Assembly: GCF_004761875.1 (NCBI RefSeq)
Contig: NZ_SJEY01000008.1
Location: 124,001-188,000 of the forward strand
DNA from: Roseovarius aestuariivivens
GTDB lineage: Bacteria > Pseudomonadota > Alphaproteobacteria > Rhodobacterales > Rhodobacteraceae
Reading direction: 5' to 3'
DNA: 64,000 nucleotides
Of the stretch, positions 16,931 to 26,606 are shown in pieces; position 1 is the first letter of the stretch, and the number at the start of each line of letters is the position of its first letter. Made by a program: the position numbers and the translations under genes. The notes beneath the pieces are model-generated. The model did not search any database and was not told the origin of the DNA. It saw only the letters and a list, made by a program, of their open reading frames with translations.

Positions 16931-17278
16931 GGAAATTCTTTCGGCCTTATTCCTTCGCGTCGCCGCGCAAGGCTACGGCGCGCGGCATGGCACTGCAAGG
17001 CCGCATCGGCCCCGGAATGCCGCGGTGCGCCAATGGGCCAGGAGGCCGCGCACGAGCCACACAAGTTCGCCGAACTGCCAACCGGCGGCGAAAAACCGAC
17101 GCCAAGCCATGCAACCTCTTGGCCGGTCAAGCGTTGGACAGCCCGTGCAAAGGCTGTTATGTCGCGCGCGAAGTAATAAGGGGGCGGATGGGCCGCGTGC
17201 GGCGCACCAAGCGCGATGCAGCAGGCGCCCGGACCGGCGCCATGCGGTGTCCAACCCCGGTGAAGCAAAGGCGAAACG
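16931..17278. other. 348-bp divergent intergenic region
   Basis: The gap separates the halogenase-like gene (reverse) from the MscS-type gene (forward) and presumably holds both promoters. Frames crossing it, such as 16987-17883, overlap the channel gene out of frame and show no domain. I see no clear hairpin, operator or RNA. Confidence 0.4.
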
Positions 17279-19681
17279 ATGTCTCTATTCCCCCGCGTGC
17301 GGCTTTGTGCCGTGGCTTTCACCCTGATCCTCATGACGGGGTTCGCCTGTCTTGCCCCGGCGGCCGCACAGGAACAGGGCGGCGGAAGCGGCCAGGCAGA
17401 TGCACAGGCGGACAGCGCCCTGTCCTCGGCTCCCCTCGACGCGTTGCTGGACGTGCTGAAGGACGACGCCGCGCGGCAGAGCCTGATCGACGCGCTGGGA
17501 AGCGCGGCACAGGGCGGCGATACGGGCCAGTCTTCGGAAAGTGCGGTAGAGCAGATCCTGCCAGATCCCGGGCAGACCCCGTCAATCGGGGCGCAGATCG
17601 CGGAATTCACCCAATCCATCGCCGAGGATCTGGCCGGTGGGCTTGCCTCGCTGACAAGTGCCGTCAAGAGCGGCGGCAGCGTGTTCGAAGGGCTGTCGGG
17701 CGCGGAATTCGTCGTGATCCTCGAAAGCTTCAAGAACCTCGCGCTGGTTATCGTGATTACCGTTGCGGTCTATTTGACCCTGCGGCGGTTGATGCGCCCG
17801 GTCTTCCAGAAGATGGGCGCGCGCGCGGCGGACGCGAATTTCCTGCGCTCGCTTTTCATCTTCCTCGGCTCCACCGCCCTTGACGTGATCATCGTGCTGC
17901 TGGCCTGGGCCCTGGGCTATGCGATCACGCTTCTGGCGTTGGGTGAATATGCGCAAATGGGCTTTCGCCAGGCGCTTTATCTCAATGCGTTCCTGCTGGT
18001 CGAACTGATCAAGGTCGCGATCCGGGCCATCGTGTCGCCCACGACGGGCGGTTTGCGTCTTATCAACCTGTCGAACCGGGCGGCGCGCAAGCTGAACCGG
18101 CACGCCAGCGTGGTGGTCAGCGTGCTAGGCTACGGCCAGCTTCTGGTGGTGCCGATCGTCAATCGCAACGTTTCCTTCGCCGCCGGTCTGGGCGTCTCGG
18201 CGCTGTTGTCGTTGTTCGTGCTGTTCTATCTCGTGGTGCTGGTGATCCGGCATCGCGACCACGTGGCCAACTGGATCGCGCGCCGCCTGACCGCCGGGCA
18301 TGACGAGGAGGAAACCGACGAGGACATGCCCGACAAGGAAAGGCTGGGCGGGTTTCTGGGCACGCTGACGCGCACCTGGCACTGGTTCACGCTGGCCTAT
18401 CTGCTGTTCATGTTTTTCCTTGTGGTGTCGCGCCCCACGAGCGTGGTGGTCGACTACCTTGTGGGGTCGGGCAAGGTGCTGATGGCCGCGCTGCTGGGGT
18501 CGCTTGTGATCGGGGGCATCGGCAAATCGCTGCGCGCCGGGGTGCACCTGCCCGAGGACCTGCGCCACAAGATCCCGCTGCTTGAACCGCGTCTCAACAA
18601 CATCGTGCCGAAGGTGCTGACGGCGGTGCGGATTCTGGTGGCGCTGGCGGTCGTGGCCTATTCGCTTGACGTAACCGGACTGATCGACGTCGGGGGCTGG
18701 CTTGCCTCGGCGGGGGGCATTTCATTCTCGGCGCGGCTGCTGTCGGTGCTCGGTATCCTTCTGGTGGCCGCCATCATCTGGCTCGCGCTCAATTCCTGGG
18801 TCGATTACAAGCTGAATCCGGATTACGGCACGGCGCCGACCTCGCGCGAGACGACGCTGCTGACGCTGCTGCGCAACGCGGCGACCATCGCGCTGCTCGT
18901 GCTGACGCTGATGCTGACCCTGTCTGAGATCGGTCTGGATATCGGCCCGCTTCTGGCCTCGGCCGGCGTGCTGGGCCTGGCGATTGGTTTCGGGGCGCAG
19001 AAATTCGTGCAAGACATCATCACCGGCGTCTTCATCCAGTTCGAAAACGCGATCAACGTGGGCGACGTGGTGACCGTGGGCGGCACGACCGGCACGGTGG
19101 AGAAACTGACCGTGCGGTCGGTGTCACTGCGCGACGTGCAGGGCACGTATCACATCATTCCGTTCTCGTCGGTCGATATGGTGTCGAACTTCATGCGCGA
19201 TTTTTCCTACTTCGTCTGCGACATGGGCGTGGCCTATCGCGAGGATATCGAAGAGGCGAAACAGGCGATGTTCGACGGCTTTGCCGAGCTGCGCGACGAT
19301 CCGGATTTCGGCCAGTTCGTGATCGACGAACTGGAGTGGTTCGGCCTCAACTCCTTTGGCGACAGTGCCGTCGTGCTGCGCGCCCGGATCAAGACGATCC
19401 CGGGCAAGCAATGGGGTGTCGGCCGGGCCTATAACGGGATCCTCAAGCGCATCTTCGACGAGCGCGGCATCGAGATTCCGTTCCCGCACCAGACGATCTT
19501 TTTCGGCGAGGCCAAGGACGGCAGCACGCAGACCCTGCGCGTCGGCGGCCCGGTGGCCGAGACCAAAGGCGGCTCGGGCGGGGCGTCAGGGTCTGGCGAT
19601 GCGGCAAAGCCCACCTCGGACGCCAAGGAAGCCACGATCGAGTCGGAGGCCTCGGACGCGGGTGAGGCGAAAGGCGACTAA
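17279..19681 (+). CDS. Large MscS-family mechanosensitive channel
   Basis: The 800-residue inner-membrane protein begins with a Sec signal peptide (residues about 1-31, ending APAAAQ). A periplasmic region rich in Gln/Ala/Ser follows, then about ten hydrophobic segments. The MscS pore and beta domains lie at roughly 560-760: LLASAGVLGLAIGFGAQKFV is the pore-lining helix, followed by FIQFENAINVGDVVTVGG and the IPFSSVDMVSNFMRDF region. The length and the extra N-terminal helices put it with the MscK/YbiO-like large channels, which release solutes on hypo-osmotic shock. The last 45 residues are a Ser/Gly/Ala/Glu-rich tail. Confidence 0.9.
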   Translation: MSLFPRVRLCAVAFTLILMTGFACLAPAAAQEQGGGSGQADAQADSALSSAPLDALLDVLKDDAARQSLIDALGSAAQGGDTGQSSESAVEQILPDPGQTPSIGAQIAEFTQSIAEDLAGGLASLTSAVKSGGSVFEGLSGAEFVVILESFKNLALVIVITVAVYLTLRRLMRPVFQKMGARAADANFLRSLFIFLGSTALDVIIVLLAWALGYAITLLALGEYAQMGFRQALYLNAFLLVELIKVAIRAIVSPTTGGLRLINLSNRAARKLNRHASVVVSVLGYGQLLVVPIVNRNVSFAAGLGVSALLSLFVLFYLVVLVIRHRDHVANWIARRLTAGHDEEETDEDMPDKERLGGFLGTLTRTWHWFTLAYLLFMFFLVVSRPTSVVVDYLVGSGKVLMAALLGSLVIGGIGKSLRAGVHLPEDLRHKIPLLEPRLNNIVPKVLTAVRILVALAVVAYSLDVTGLIDVGGWLASAGGISFSARLLSVLGILLVAAIIWLALNSWVDYKLNPDYGTAPTSRETTLLTLLRNAATIALLVLTLMLTLSEIGLDIGPLLASAGVLGLAIGFGAQKFVQDIITGVFIQFENAINVGDVVTVGGTTGTVEKLTVRSVSLRDVQGTYHIIPFSSVDMVSNFMRDFSYFVCDMGVAYREDIEEAKQAMFDGFAELRDDPDFGQFVIDELEWFGLNSFGDSAVVLRARIKTIPGKQWGVGRAYNGILKRIFDERGIEIPFPHQTIFFGEAKDGSTQTLRVGGPVAETKGGSGGASGSGDAAKPTSDAKEATIESEASDAGEAKGD

Positions 19682-19685
19682 AGCG

Positions 19686-19711
19686 TCCGCGCCCGGGAGT
19701 GCGGGCGCGGA
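19686..19711. terminator. Hairpin between convergent genes
   Basis: TCCGCGCCCG-ggagtg-CGGGCGCGGA forms a perfect 10-bp GC-rich stem in the 38-bp gap between the convergent stops of the MscS-type and gamma-glutamyltransferase genes. No T-run follows on either strand, so it may act as a weak bidirectional terminator or an RNA 3'-end stabiliser. Confidence 0.55.
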
Positions 19712-19719
19712 TGACATCG

Positions 19720-21300
19720 TCATTCCGCGAAAGACACGCCGTCGCTGCGCGGGTCGCTGGCCGCCTCGGTCCGGCCATCTGCGTGCCGCACGACGCCGCC
19801 GGCGTGACCGGCGAGACTGGAAAACGGTTCCATCAGTTCAATGTCGTGGCCCGCGTCTCGCAGGCTCTGGACGAGGTCGGGATCGGCATTGGCCTCGATC
19901 TTGAGACTGTCGGTGCTGTCGCCCCATGTCTTGCCCAGAAGCCAGCGCGGTGCGCTGACCGCCTGCTGCAATGGCTGGCCGAACATCGCGTAGCGCGAAA
20001 AGACGGCGGCCTGTGTCTGCGGCTGCCCCTCGCCACCCATCGTCCCGTAGGAAAAGACGCGGCCATCCTTGAGCTCGGCCATGCCGGGGATGAGGGTGTG
20101 AAAGGGATGCTTGCCCGGTGCCAGCTGGTTCGGGCCGGGCTTGAGCGAGAAGCCCGCGCCCCGGTTCTGGAAAAAGACGCCGGTATCAGGGCAGACGAGG
20201 CCCGAGCCGAATTCCCAGAAGACGCTTTGGATGAAGCTGACGACCGTGCCTTCGGCATCGGCCGCGCCCATCCAGATCGTGTCACCGGGCACGGGAGCGT
20301 GCGGCCAGGGCGCGGCGCGGGTCATGTCGACCGCGGCGGCCATACGGTCAAGCTCGGCATCGGTCAGGAAGTCCTGTGCGGGCTGACGCATGCTACGCTC
20401 GTCGCCCAGTTCGGCGTTACGGATGAGGAACGCCTGCTTGGTCGATTCCACAAGGCCGTGCCAATGCGCGAAGGTCTCTGCCTGCGTGACACCCAGCCGG
20501 TCGAAGGTTCCGAGAATGCCCAGAGCCGCCATGCCTTGGGTCGGCGGAATCATGTTGTAAAGCGTGCCCTGCCGGATGCGGATCGTCAGAGGCGTGACCT
20601 GCCGCGCCGCGTAGCCGGCGAAATCGTCACCCCGCAGAGGGCTGCCGGACGCCTCGAGAAAGCGCGCGTGAGTCGCGGCAAGATCGCCGGCGTAAAAGTC
20701 ATCCAACCCGACCTCGGCCAGCCGCGACAGGGTGGCGGCCAGCGCCGTCTGGCGCAGCGGCGTGCCGCTCTCGGGCACATGACCGGCGGTCAGGAACGCG
20801 TTGGCGAAGCCCGGCACGTCGGCGAGGCCATCCAGTTTCTCACGCGTGGTCTGTGACTGGTTTCGGGTCACGGCGACGCCTTCGGCGGCATAGCGAATCG
20901 CCGGGGCGAGCAGGTCGGCCAACGGGCGCGGCGCGTCCAGAAGCGAAAGCGCCTGCCCCCAGCCGCCGATGGTGCCCGGCACGGTGAGCGCGGCAAGACC
21001 GCCACGGCTTGGCAGGGCGGTTTCGAATCCTTGCCGGGCGTACCAGTCGGGTGTCGCAAGCCCGGCGGCCTGTCCGCAGGCGAAGATGCCAACAGGTGCA
21101 GCGCCGGGCCGCTTGATAAGCCAGAACCCATCGCCACCGATGCCGTTCATATGCGGGTAAACGACGGCGATTGTGGCGGCGGCGGCGACCATCGCCTCGA
21201 TCGCGCTGCCGCCGCTTTCAAGAACATCCGCGCCCGCCTTTGTGGCGAGACGATGGGGAGCGGTGAAGGCACTGCGCAGGCCAAAAGCGGTTTCGATCAC
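19720..21300 (-). CDS. Gamma-glutamyltransferase family protein
   Basis: Members are Ntn-hydrolases that cleave themselves into two chains and act on glutathione or other gamma-glutamyl and acyl amides. The 526-residue frame has the N-terminal family motif AGADVLESGGSAIEAMVAAAATIAV, HMNGIGGDGF and, at the processing site, DTIWMGAADAEG, where the threonine would be the new nucleophile; FGSGLVCPDTG and GGEGQPQTQ follow. GTG at 21300 is preferred because AAGGAAG precedes it and similarity begins there; an upstream ATG at 21387 would add 29 unrelated residues. No signal peptide is evident, so it is probably cytoplasmic. The substrate could differ from glutathione, as in many Roseobacter paralogues. 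Confidence 0.88.
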   Translation of the reverse strand: MIETAFGLRSAFTAPHRLATKAGADVLESGGSAIEAMVAAAATIAVVYPHMNGIGGDGFWLIKRPGAAPVGIFACGQAAGLATPDWYARQGFETALPSRGGLAALTVPGTIGGWGQALSLLDAPRPLADLLAPAIRYAAEGVAVTRNQSQTTREKLDGLADVPGFANAFLTAGHVPESGTPLRQTALAATLSRLAEVGLDDFYAGDLAATHARFLEASGSPLRGDDFAGYAARQVTPLTIRIRQGTLYNMIPPTQGMAALGILGTFDRLGVTQAETFAHWHGLVESTKQAFLIRNAELGDERSMRQPAQDFLTDAELDRMAAAVDMTRAAPWPHAPVPGDTIWMGAADAEGTVVSFIQSVFWEFGSGLVCPDTGVFFQNRGAGFSLKPGPNQLAPGKHPFHTLIPGMAELKDGRVFSYGTMGGEGQPQTQAAVFSRYAMFGQPLQQAVSAPRWLLGKTWGDSTDSLKIEANADPDLVQSLRDAGHDIELMEPFSSLAGHAGGVVRHADGRTEAASDPRSDGVSFAE

Positions 21301-21728
21301 GGTCTTGTCTTCCTTGTTGTCGCGGTCACGGGTCTCTGCCCCATTCGCATGGCCGAGTAAATCCTGCGCCGCTGCTGTTTCGCGCAAAACCGTCGTTTTG
21401 GTCCCGAAAAACGTCTTCGCACCTCGAAGTCTTGCACATTTTTCGCCGAATCTTGCAGCAAGGCCGACTTATTTTGCGCCTATTTTTTAATCAAACGCCT
21501 GTGAAAAACACCATTTCCGATTATTTTGGCGGCATGTGCGTGATCTGCTCTTGCAAGCCGCCGCGTGTGACGCTCCAAGTGCCGTCAGCGTTTATCGGCA
21601 CCGCGCGGGAAACACCGCGCAAACCCGGTATGCCACAGGGATGGATCGCGAAAATTGTGGGCGGAGCGAAAAATCTGACTACTTAACGCGATGTATCCAT
21701 TGAAGGGTCAACAAGGAGGACAACCAAC
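21301..21728. other. 428-bp promoter region between ggt-like gene and TRAP operon
   Basis: This divergent gap is locally AT-rich (about 21400-21530, with runs such as TATTTTTTAATCAA). It must hold the promoters of both flanking units. CTTGCA occurs three times (about 21431, 21450 and 21550), which might mark a regulator site but is too short to be sure. A small forward frame at 21432-21686 has no recognisable features. AAGGAGG lies just before the first TRAP gene. Confidence 0.4.
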
Positions 21729-22811
21729 ATGGAAAGACGTAAATTTCTGAAAGTCGCCACCGGCGGCGCGGCCGCATCGGCGCTGGCCGCACCGGCCATT
21801 GCGCAGGACCGCATCGACATGGTCATCGTGTCGACCTGGGGTCGCGACTTCCCCGGCCTCGGCACCAGCGCGCAGCGCCTGGCTGCCCGGATCGAAGAAG
21901 TGACCGAAGGCCGCATCGCCGTTCAGTACTTCGCCGCAGGCGAGCGCGTGGGCGCGTTCGACAGCTTCGACGAGGTCGCCTCGGGCAACGCGAACGCCTA
22001 TATCGGTACCGACTATTACTGGAAGGGCAAGCACCCGGGCTGGGCCCCGTTCACTGCCGTTCCGTTCGGTCTGACCTACACCGAAATCGATGCGTGGATG
22101 AAGTTCGGCGGCGGCCAGGCCCTGCTTGACAAGATCGGCGCAGAGTTCGGCATCAAGGGCATCCCCTGCGGCAACACCGGCCTGCAGATGGGCGGCTGGT
22201 TCAACAAGGAAATCAACTCGCCCGAGGACCTCAAGGGCCTCAAGATGCGTATCCCGGGCCTCGGCGGCGACGTCATGGCCAAGGTCGGCGCCTCGCCGGT
22301 CTCGCTTCCGGGCGGTCAGATCTACGAAAACCTCGTTTCGGGCGCCATCGACGCGACCGAATGGGTGGGTCCGTGGAACGACTTCTTCCTCAAGCTCTAT
22401 GAAGCGGCCCAGTACTACTACTGGCCGGGTATGCACGAGCCGGCCTCGCAGGTCAGCCTGGGCATGAACGCCGATTGGTGGTCGAGCCTGAGCGCGAGCG
22501 ACAAGAACATCATCACGGTCTGCTGTGCCGAAGAAAACGCGCGTCAGCCCGCGGAGACCAACTACAACAACGGTATCTACCTCAACCGTCTGGTCAACGA
22601 GTACGGCGTCGAGCTGCGCGAGTTCAACGACGACGTCTACGAGGCCTTCGGTGAAGCCGCGACCGAGGTGATCGAGGAAACCCGCGATCACAGCGCGCTG
22701 GCCGCGGAAATCGTCGACAGCTTCCTTGCTGCACGCGACAACGTGGGTGTCTGGACCAACTACTCCGACGCGCCCTACATCGCGAAGCGGAACCGCTTCC
22801 TGGGCATATAA
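21729..22811 (+). CDS. TRAP transporter substrate-binding protein (DctP/TakP-like)
   Basis: This is the periplasmic receptor of the first TRAP system. It has 360 residues with a twin-arginine leader ERRKFLKVATGG and cleavage after PAIAQ (about residue 26). The fold markers are FPGLGTSAQRLAARIEE, the ligand-carboxylate arginine region LKMRIPGLGG and the DATEWVGPWND segment, which resembles TakP-type receptors of 2-oxo and other monocarboxylates. AAGGAGG precedes the start. The ligand is inferred by resemblance only. It is followed by a strong hairpin and then the two permease genes. Confidence 0.93.
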   Translation: MERRKFLKVATGGAAASALAAPAIAQDRIDMVIVSTWGRDFPGLGTSAQRLAARIEEVTEGRIAVQYFAAGERVGAFDSFDEVASGNANAYIGTDYYWKGKHPGWAPFTAVPFGLTYTEIDAWMKFGGGQALLDKIGAEFGIKGIPCGNTGLQMGGWFNKEINSPEDLKGLKMRIPGLGGDVMAKVGASPVSLPGGQIYENLVSGAIDATEWVGPWNDFFLKLYEAAQYYYWPGMHEPASQVSLGMNADWWSSLSASDKNIITVCCAEENARQPAETNYNNGIYLNRLVNEYGVELREFNDDVYEAFGEAATEVIEETRDHSALAAEIVDSFLAARDNVGVWTNYSDAPYIAKRNRFLGI

Positions 22812-22854
22812 GCCCGGTGCGTAGAATAGCCGGCTGATTTTTCGGCTGGCCGAG

Positions 22855-22883
22855 ATCGGGCCAGATTGTCACTCTGGCCCGAT
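22855..22883 (+). terminator. Intercistronic hairpin after the TRAP binding-protein gene
   Basis: ATCGGGCCAGA-TTGTCAC-TCTGGCCCGAT is a perfect 11-bp stem with a 7-base loop, 43 bp after the dctP-like stop and 42 bp before the small permease start. No strong U-run follows (CCATTTAT), so it probably protects or attenuates the message, giving excess binding protein over permease. Confidence 0.6.
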
Positions 22884-22925
22884 CCATTTATAAAACACCG
22901 ACTGCAGTCAGGGGGGACTTTCCGG

Positions 22926-23894
22926 ATGACGGATACGTTTGGCGCGCCGGCTTTGCTTCCGCGCTCTTTCGCTTGGATCGTGATCGCGTCGATGACGGCG
23001 TTTCTTGTCAACGCGATCCTTAAGTTCTGGTTCGGGTTTCCCGGTGTTGGTGCGATCACATCCGGCGGCGGGATATTGTCGGCGGTGCAGATCGGGATCT
23101 ACGCGCTGGCGGTGTTCGCGGCGGTGGTCAGCGTAAATCGCACGCCCGGCACGACGCTGCGCGAGGACGCGGCGCGCATCACCGGCATCAACACCTTCCT
23201 CGTGCGTGCGGCTTTCTGGGTCGTGGTGCTGGTCGGGCTTGGCGATGCAATCGTATCTTTCCTGCGGGTGAATGGCTCTCTTGAAGCCGTCGTCGGGTCG
23301 GAACTGGCCGGCAACCTTGGTCGGGCGCAGTATCGCGGGCTTTATTTTCATGGTCCGTTGATCCTTCTGGGCATCCTAATTGCTTCGGTGACGCGGTCGC
23401 TCGGCTTTATCTGGTTGGCGCTTCTGGTGGTTCTGGCCGAGCTTTTGATTGTTATCAGCCGTTTTGTCTTTTCCTATGAACAGGCCTTTATGGCGGATCT
23501 CGTGCGCTTCTGGTACGGCGCGCTTTTCCTTTTCGCGTCCGCCTATACGCTGCTGGAAGACGGCCATGTGCGCGTGGACCTCTTTTACGCCAGCATGCGG
23601 CGCCAGACGAAGGGCAAGGTCAACGCGGTGGGGTCGATCTTGCTGGGCATGCTCTTGTGCTGGTCCATCCTGATCATCGGTTTCGGCGGCTCTTCGAGCA
23701 TCATCGTCGGGCCGATTCTGGTCTTCGAGGTGACGCAGTCGGGTTTCGGTATGTACGTGAAGTATTTCATGGCCGGATTCCTTGGTGTCTTTGCAGTGAC
23801 CATGATGATCCAGTTCGTCGCCCAGTTTCTTGAATCCATCGCCGACAAACGCGGTGAACCCGGCGCGCGCGAGACGCACGCCGACATGATGTAA
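22926..23894 (+). CDS. TRAP transporter small permease subunit, extended
   Basis: This 322-residue membrane protein starts at MTDTFGAP (22926) after a GGGGGGA ribosome site. The DctQ core lies at about residues 155-310, with AELLIVISRFVFSYEQAF, the EDGHVRVDLFYA motif and two later helices. Before it are about 150 residues with three or four additional hydrophobic segments, which is more than the usual DctQ (about 160-200 residues in all). It bridges binding protein and large permease. The downstream start is 18 bp after its stop. Confidence 0.88.
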   Translation: MTDTFGAPALLPRSFAWIVIASMTAFLVNAILKFWFGFPGVGAITSGGGILSAVQIGIYALAVFAAVVSVNRTPGTTLREDAARITGINTFLVRAAFWVVVLVGLGDAIVSFLRVNGSLEAVVGSELAGNLGRAQYRGLYFHGPLILLGILIASVTRSLGFIWLALLVVLAELLIVISRFVFSYEQAFMADLVRFWYGALFLFASAYTLLEDGHVRVDLFYASMRRQTKGKVNAVGSILLGMLLCWSILIIGFGGSSSIIVGPILVFEVTQSGFGMYVKYFMAGFLGVFAVTMMIQFVAQFLESIADKRGEPGARETHADMM

Positions 23895-23912
23895 AAAGAG
23901 CAGGTCCGCCCG

Positions 23913-26555
23913 ATGGAACTTTTCTTCCTTCTTCTACTGATCGTGATCATGGCCACTGCGCTTGGCTCCGGCTATCCGGTGGCCTTCGCGCTGCCGGGCT
24001 CGGCGATCATCACCGTGCTGGCCGCGGCCGGCGCAGGCTATCTTTTCACCGGTAGCACCGACGCGTTCTTTGAATCCGGCGGCCCGTCACAATGGCTGAG
24101 CGCAGGGGTTACGAACCTACGCGGCGTCTATTGGGAACCGGAACGAGATACGCTGATCGCGATCCCGCTCTTCATCTTCATGGGCATCATGCTGCAGCGC
24201 TCGAAGATCGCCGAGGACCTTCTCGTCACGATGGCGCAGCTTTTCGGGCCGATCCCGGGCGGTCTGGGCATTTCGGTCGTTGTGGTGGGCGCGCTTCTGG
24301 CCGCCACGACGGGCATCGTCGGCGCGACGGTGGTCGCGATGGGCCTCATCTCTTTGCCGGCGATGATGCGCAACGGCTATTCCAACTCGCTGTCGTCCGG
24401 CATCATCGCGGCCTCGGGCACGCTGGGGCAGATCATCCCGCCCTCAATCGTGCTTATCATTCTGGCCGACCAGCTGGCCTCGGCCGTGGACCAGGCCGGG
24501 CAGGCGCGGCAGGATCTTTACAAGGAAGTGACCGGCGAGCTGGTCATGCCGTCGGAGTTCGGCGTTGTCTCGACCAGCGCGGGCGACATGTTCCTCGGCG
24601 CTATGGTGCCGGGCCTTGTGCTTGTCGGCCTCTACATCCTCTTCATCCTCGCGGTGGCGCTCATCCGGCCCAAGCTGGCCCCGGCAGTGCCTTACGAGGG
24701 CGAATACGACTTCAAATTCCTCGGGCAGGTCTTTCTTGCGATGGTGCCGCCGCTGGCGCTTATCGTGCTGGTGCTGGGTTCGATCATCGGCGGTATCGCC
24801 ACGGTGAACCAGGCGGGTGCCATCGGTGCCGTGGGCGCGATGATCATGGCGGGCTATCGCCTGCATCCGGGCGGCAAGCTGCGCTATGTGCCCGCGATCA
24901 TAGCCCTGGTCGGCCTCGGCATCATCGGGTACGTGCTGTCGAACTACGACACCAACGTACAGAACATCCAGAACGCCGACGACGTCGAGGGCGTGCGCCT
25001 TGCGATCTTTGGCGTGGTGCTGGTTGTCTTTGCCATCATCTGGAGCGGGTTCCGCGCCTACATGACGGAGGACGCCCTGACCGGGGTGATGGTGGAAACC
25101 GCCAAGACGACCTCTCTGGTGTTCATCATTCTTCTCGGTGCGGCGATGCTGACCGCAGCCTTCCGCGCCTTCGGGGGCGAAGAGCTTGTGAAGCACTTCC
25201 TGGAAGGCCTGCCGGGCGGGTTCTGGACGAAATTCGCCATCGTCATGGCGGTGATCTTTGTCCTCGGCTTCTTCCTTGATTTCATCGAAATCGCGGTGGT
25301 CGTAGTGCCGATCGTGGCGCCGATCCTTCTGGCCGATCCAGAAGCGAACGTGACGGCGGTGTGGCTTGGCGTGATGATCGGTCTGAATATCCAGACCTCG
25401 TTCCTGACACCACCCTTCGGCTTCGCGCTTTTCTACCTGCGCGGTGTGGCCTCAAAGGCGGTCAAGACGATCCAGATCTATACCGGTGTTCTGGCCTTTA
25501 TCGGGCTGCAACTTGTGGCGCTGGTGATCGTGGCGGTCTATCCCCCGCTGGTGAACTATCTGCCGATGCGAAGTTCGCTGACCGCCGAAACGGCCCCGCC
25601 GCCGATCAACCCGGCGCTTCAGTACTGCGTGGAAAACTACGTCGCGCAGGAATTCGAGCAGAACGGCGATGCGATCAAATCCGCCGTCGAGCAGGCGGCC
25701 TCGTTGAATATCTCGTACCTGCCCGAAGACCTGCAGGATGACTGGAACGACGGGATCGAAAAGGCGCGCGAGTCCTTCACGCTGATGGAAGAAATCGAAA
25801 GCCTGAAAGTCGAGCAGGCTGAAAAGGCCGTCGATTACCGCCCCCAGCATACGGTGGTCCGGGCGTTGCAGCGCGACGCGCGCCGTCTGGCAGACGAGAT
25901 CGAGGATCTCGACACCTCGATCAGCCGTGGCTACGGCGACACCGAACGGCAGCGCGAGCGCCGTGCCGAGCTTGAGGCGGAGCGCGAGGCGCTGCTGGCG
26001 CAGATCCCGGAAAGCTGGAGCGAGGTGCAACGCGCCTACGGTCAGGTCACCGCCGCCGACCGGCGCGCGCGCGGCATGTACCGCCGCACCGTCGACCAGG
26101 CGTACGAGCCCGTGGCCGAGTTGCAGCAGATTATCGCTTCTGCCGATCAGCTGGCCGCGTTGGAAAGTGAGCTGGACGCGCTTGCGGCTGATGCGCCCGA
26201 CATGGACGGCGAGACCGCCGACGAGCGGTTCAAGGAGGTGGAGCGCATGTTCGGCGACGTGGCCGGCGCGCGCGAGATCCGCAGCCTTCTGTCCGATGCG
26301 CGGCGCGAGATTGATGCGCGTACGCCCAATCTTGAGCGCGCGCTCGATTACATCGCCGACGCGCAGGCGCTTTTCGCGCAAGAGGTCGAATGGCGTACAC
26401 GCGCCCAGTCCGAGCTTTTGCCCGAACTGCGCGCCTATGACGAGGCGATCCAGGGCACGATCGGCCTGCGCCAGCAGCCGCGTCTGCCGCGTGAACAGGC
26501 GCTTTTCGTCGCGTCCTGTAACGCCGAGCATCGCGATATCTCGCTGAACTTCTGA
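23913..26555 (+). CDS. TRAP transporter large permease with C-terminal coiled-coil extension
   Basis: Residues about 1-550 form the DctM transport subunit: GYPVAFALPGS, IAIPLFIFMGIMLQRSKIAEDLL, ATTGIVGATVVAMG, GTLGQIIPPSIVLIIL, FLDFIEIAVVVVPI and SFLTPPFGFALFYLRG. It drives sodium-coupled uptake. From about residue 552 the frame continues for some 329 residues that are hydrophilic and helical with heptad-like charged stretches (RQRERRAELEAEREALLAQ). DctM proteins normally stop near 430-600 residues. There is no frameshift, and the terminator follows directly, so the extension belongs to the protein. It probably faces the cytoplasm or periplasm as a coiled coil; its function is unknown. Confidence 0.9.
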   Translation: MELFFLLLLIVIMATALGSGYPVAFALPGSAIITVLAAAGAGYLFTGSTDAFFESGGPSQWLSAGVTNLRGVYWEPERDTLIAIPLFIFMGIMLQRSKIAEDLLVTMAQLFGPIPGGLGISVVVVGALLAATTGIVGATVVAMGLISLPAMMRNGYSNSLSSGIIAASGTLGQIIPPSIVLIILADQLASAVDQAGQARQDLYKEVTGELVMPSEFGVVSTSAGDMFLGAMVPGLVLVGLYILFILAVALIRPKLAPAVPYEGEYDFKFLGQVFLAMVPPLALIVLVLGSIIGGIATVNQAGAIGAVGAMIMAGYRLHPGGKLRYVPAIIALVGLGIIGYVLSNYDTNVQNIQNADDVEGVRLAIFGVVLVVFAIIWSGFRAYMTEDALTGVMVETAKTTSLVFIILLGAAMLTAAFRAFGGEELVKHFLEGLPGGFWTKFAIVMAVIFVLGFFLDFIEIAVVVVPIVAPILLADPEANVTAVWLGVMIGLNIQTSFLTPPFGFALFYLRGVASKAVKTIQIYTGVLAFIGLQLVALVIVAVYPPLVNYLPMRSSLTAETAPPPINPALQYCVENYVAQEFEQNGDAIKSAVEQAASLNISYLPEDLQDDWNDGIEKARESFTLMEEIESLKVEQAEKAVDYRPQHTVVRALQRDARRLADEIEDLDTSISRGYGDTERQRERRAELEAEREALLAQIPESWSEVQRAYGQVTAADRRARGMYRRTVDQAYEPVAELQQIIASADQLAALESELDALAADAPDMDGETADERFKEVERMFGDVAGAREIRSLLSDARREIDARTPNLERALDYIADAQALFAQEVEWRTRAQSELLPELRAYDEAIQGTIGLRQQPRLPREQALFVASCNAEHRDISLNF

Positions 26556-26577
26556 TCGGCGCGACAGGCACACAATC

Positions 26578-26606
26578 AGACCGGCGGGGCGCCCGCCGGT
26601 CTTTTT
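26578..26606 (+). terminator. Rho-independent terminator of the first TRAP operon
   Basis: AGACCGGCGGG-GCG-CCCGCCGGTCT is an 11-bp stem with a 3-base loop followed by TTTT. It starts 23 bp after the stop of the large permease gene. Confidence 0.9.

Noticed and set aside
16987-17883. 298-codon forward frame starting in the gap before the MscS-type gene
   Set aside because: It overlaps the channel gene out of frame and has an arginine/glycine-rich composition with no domain.
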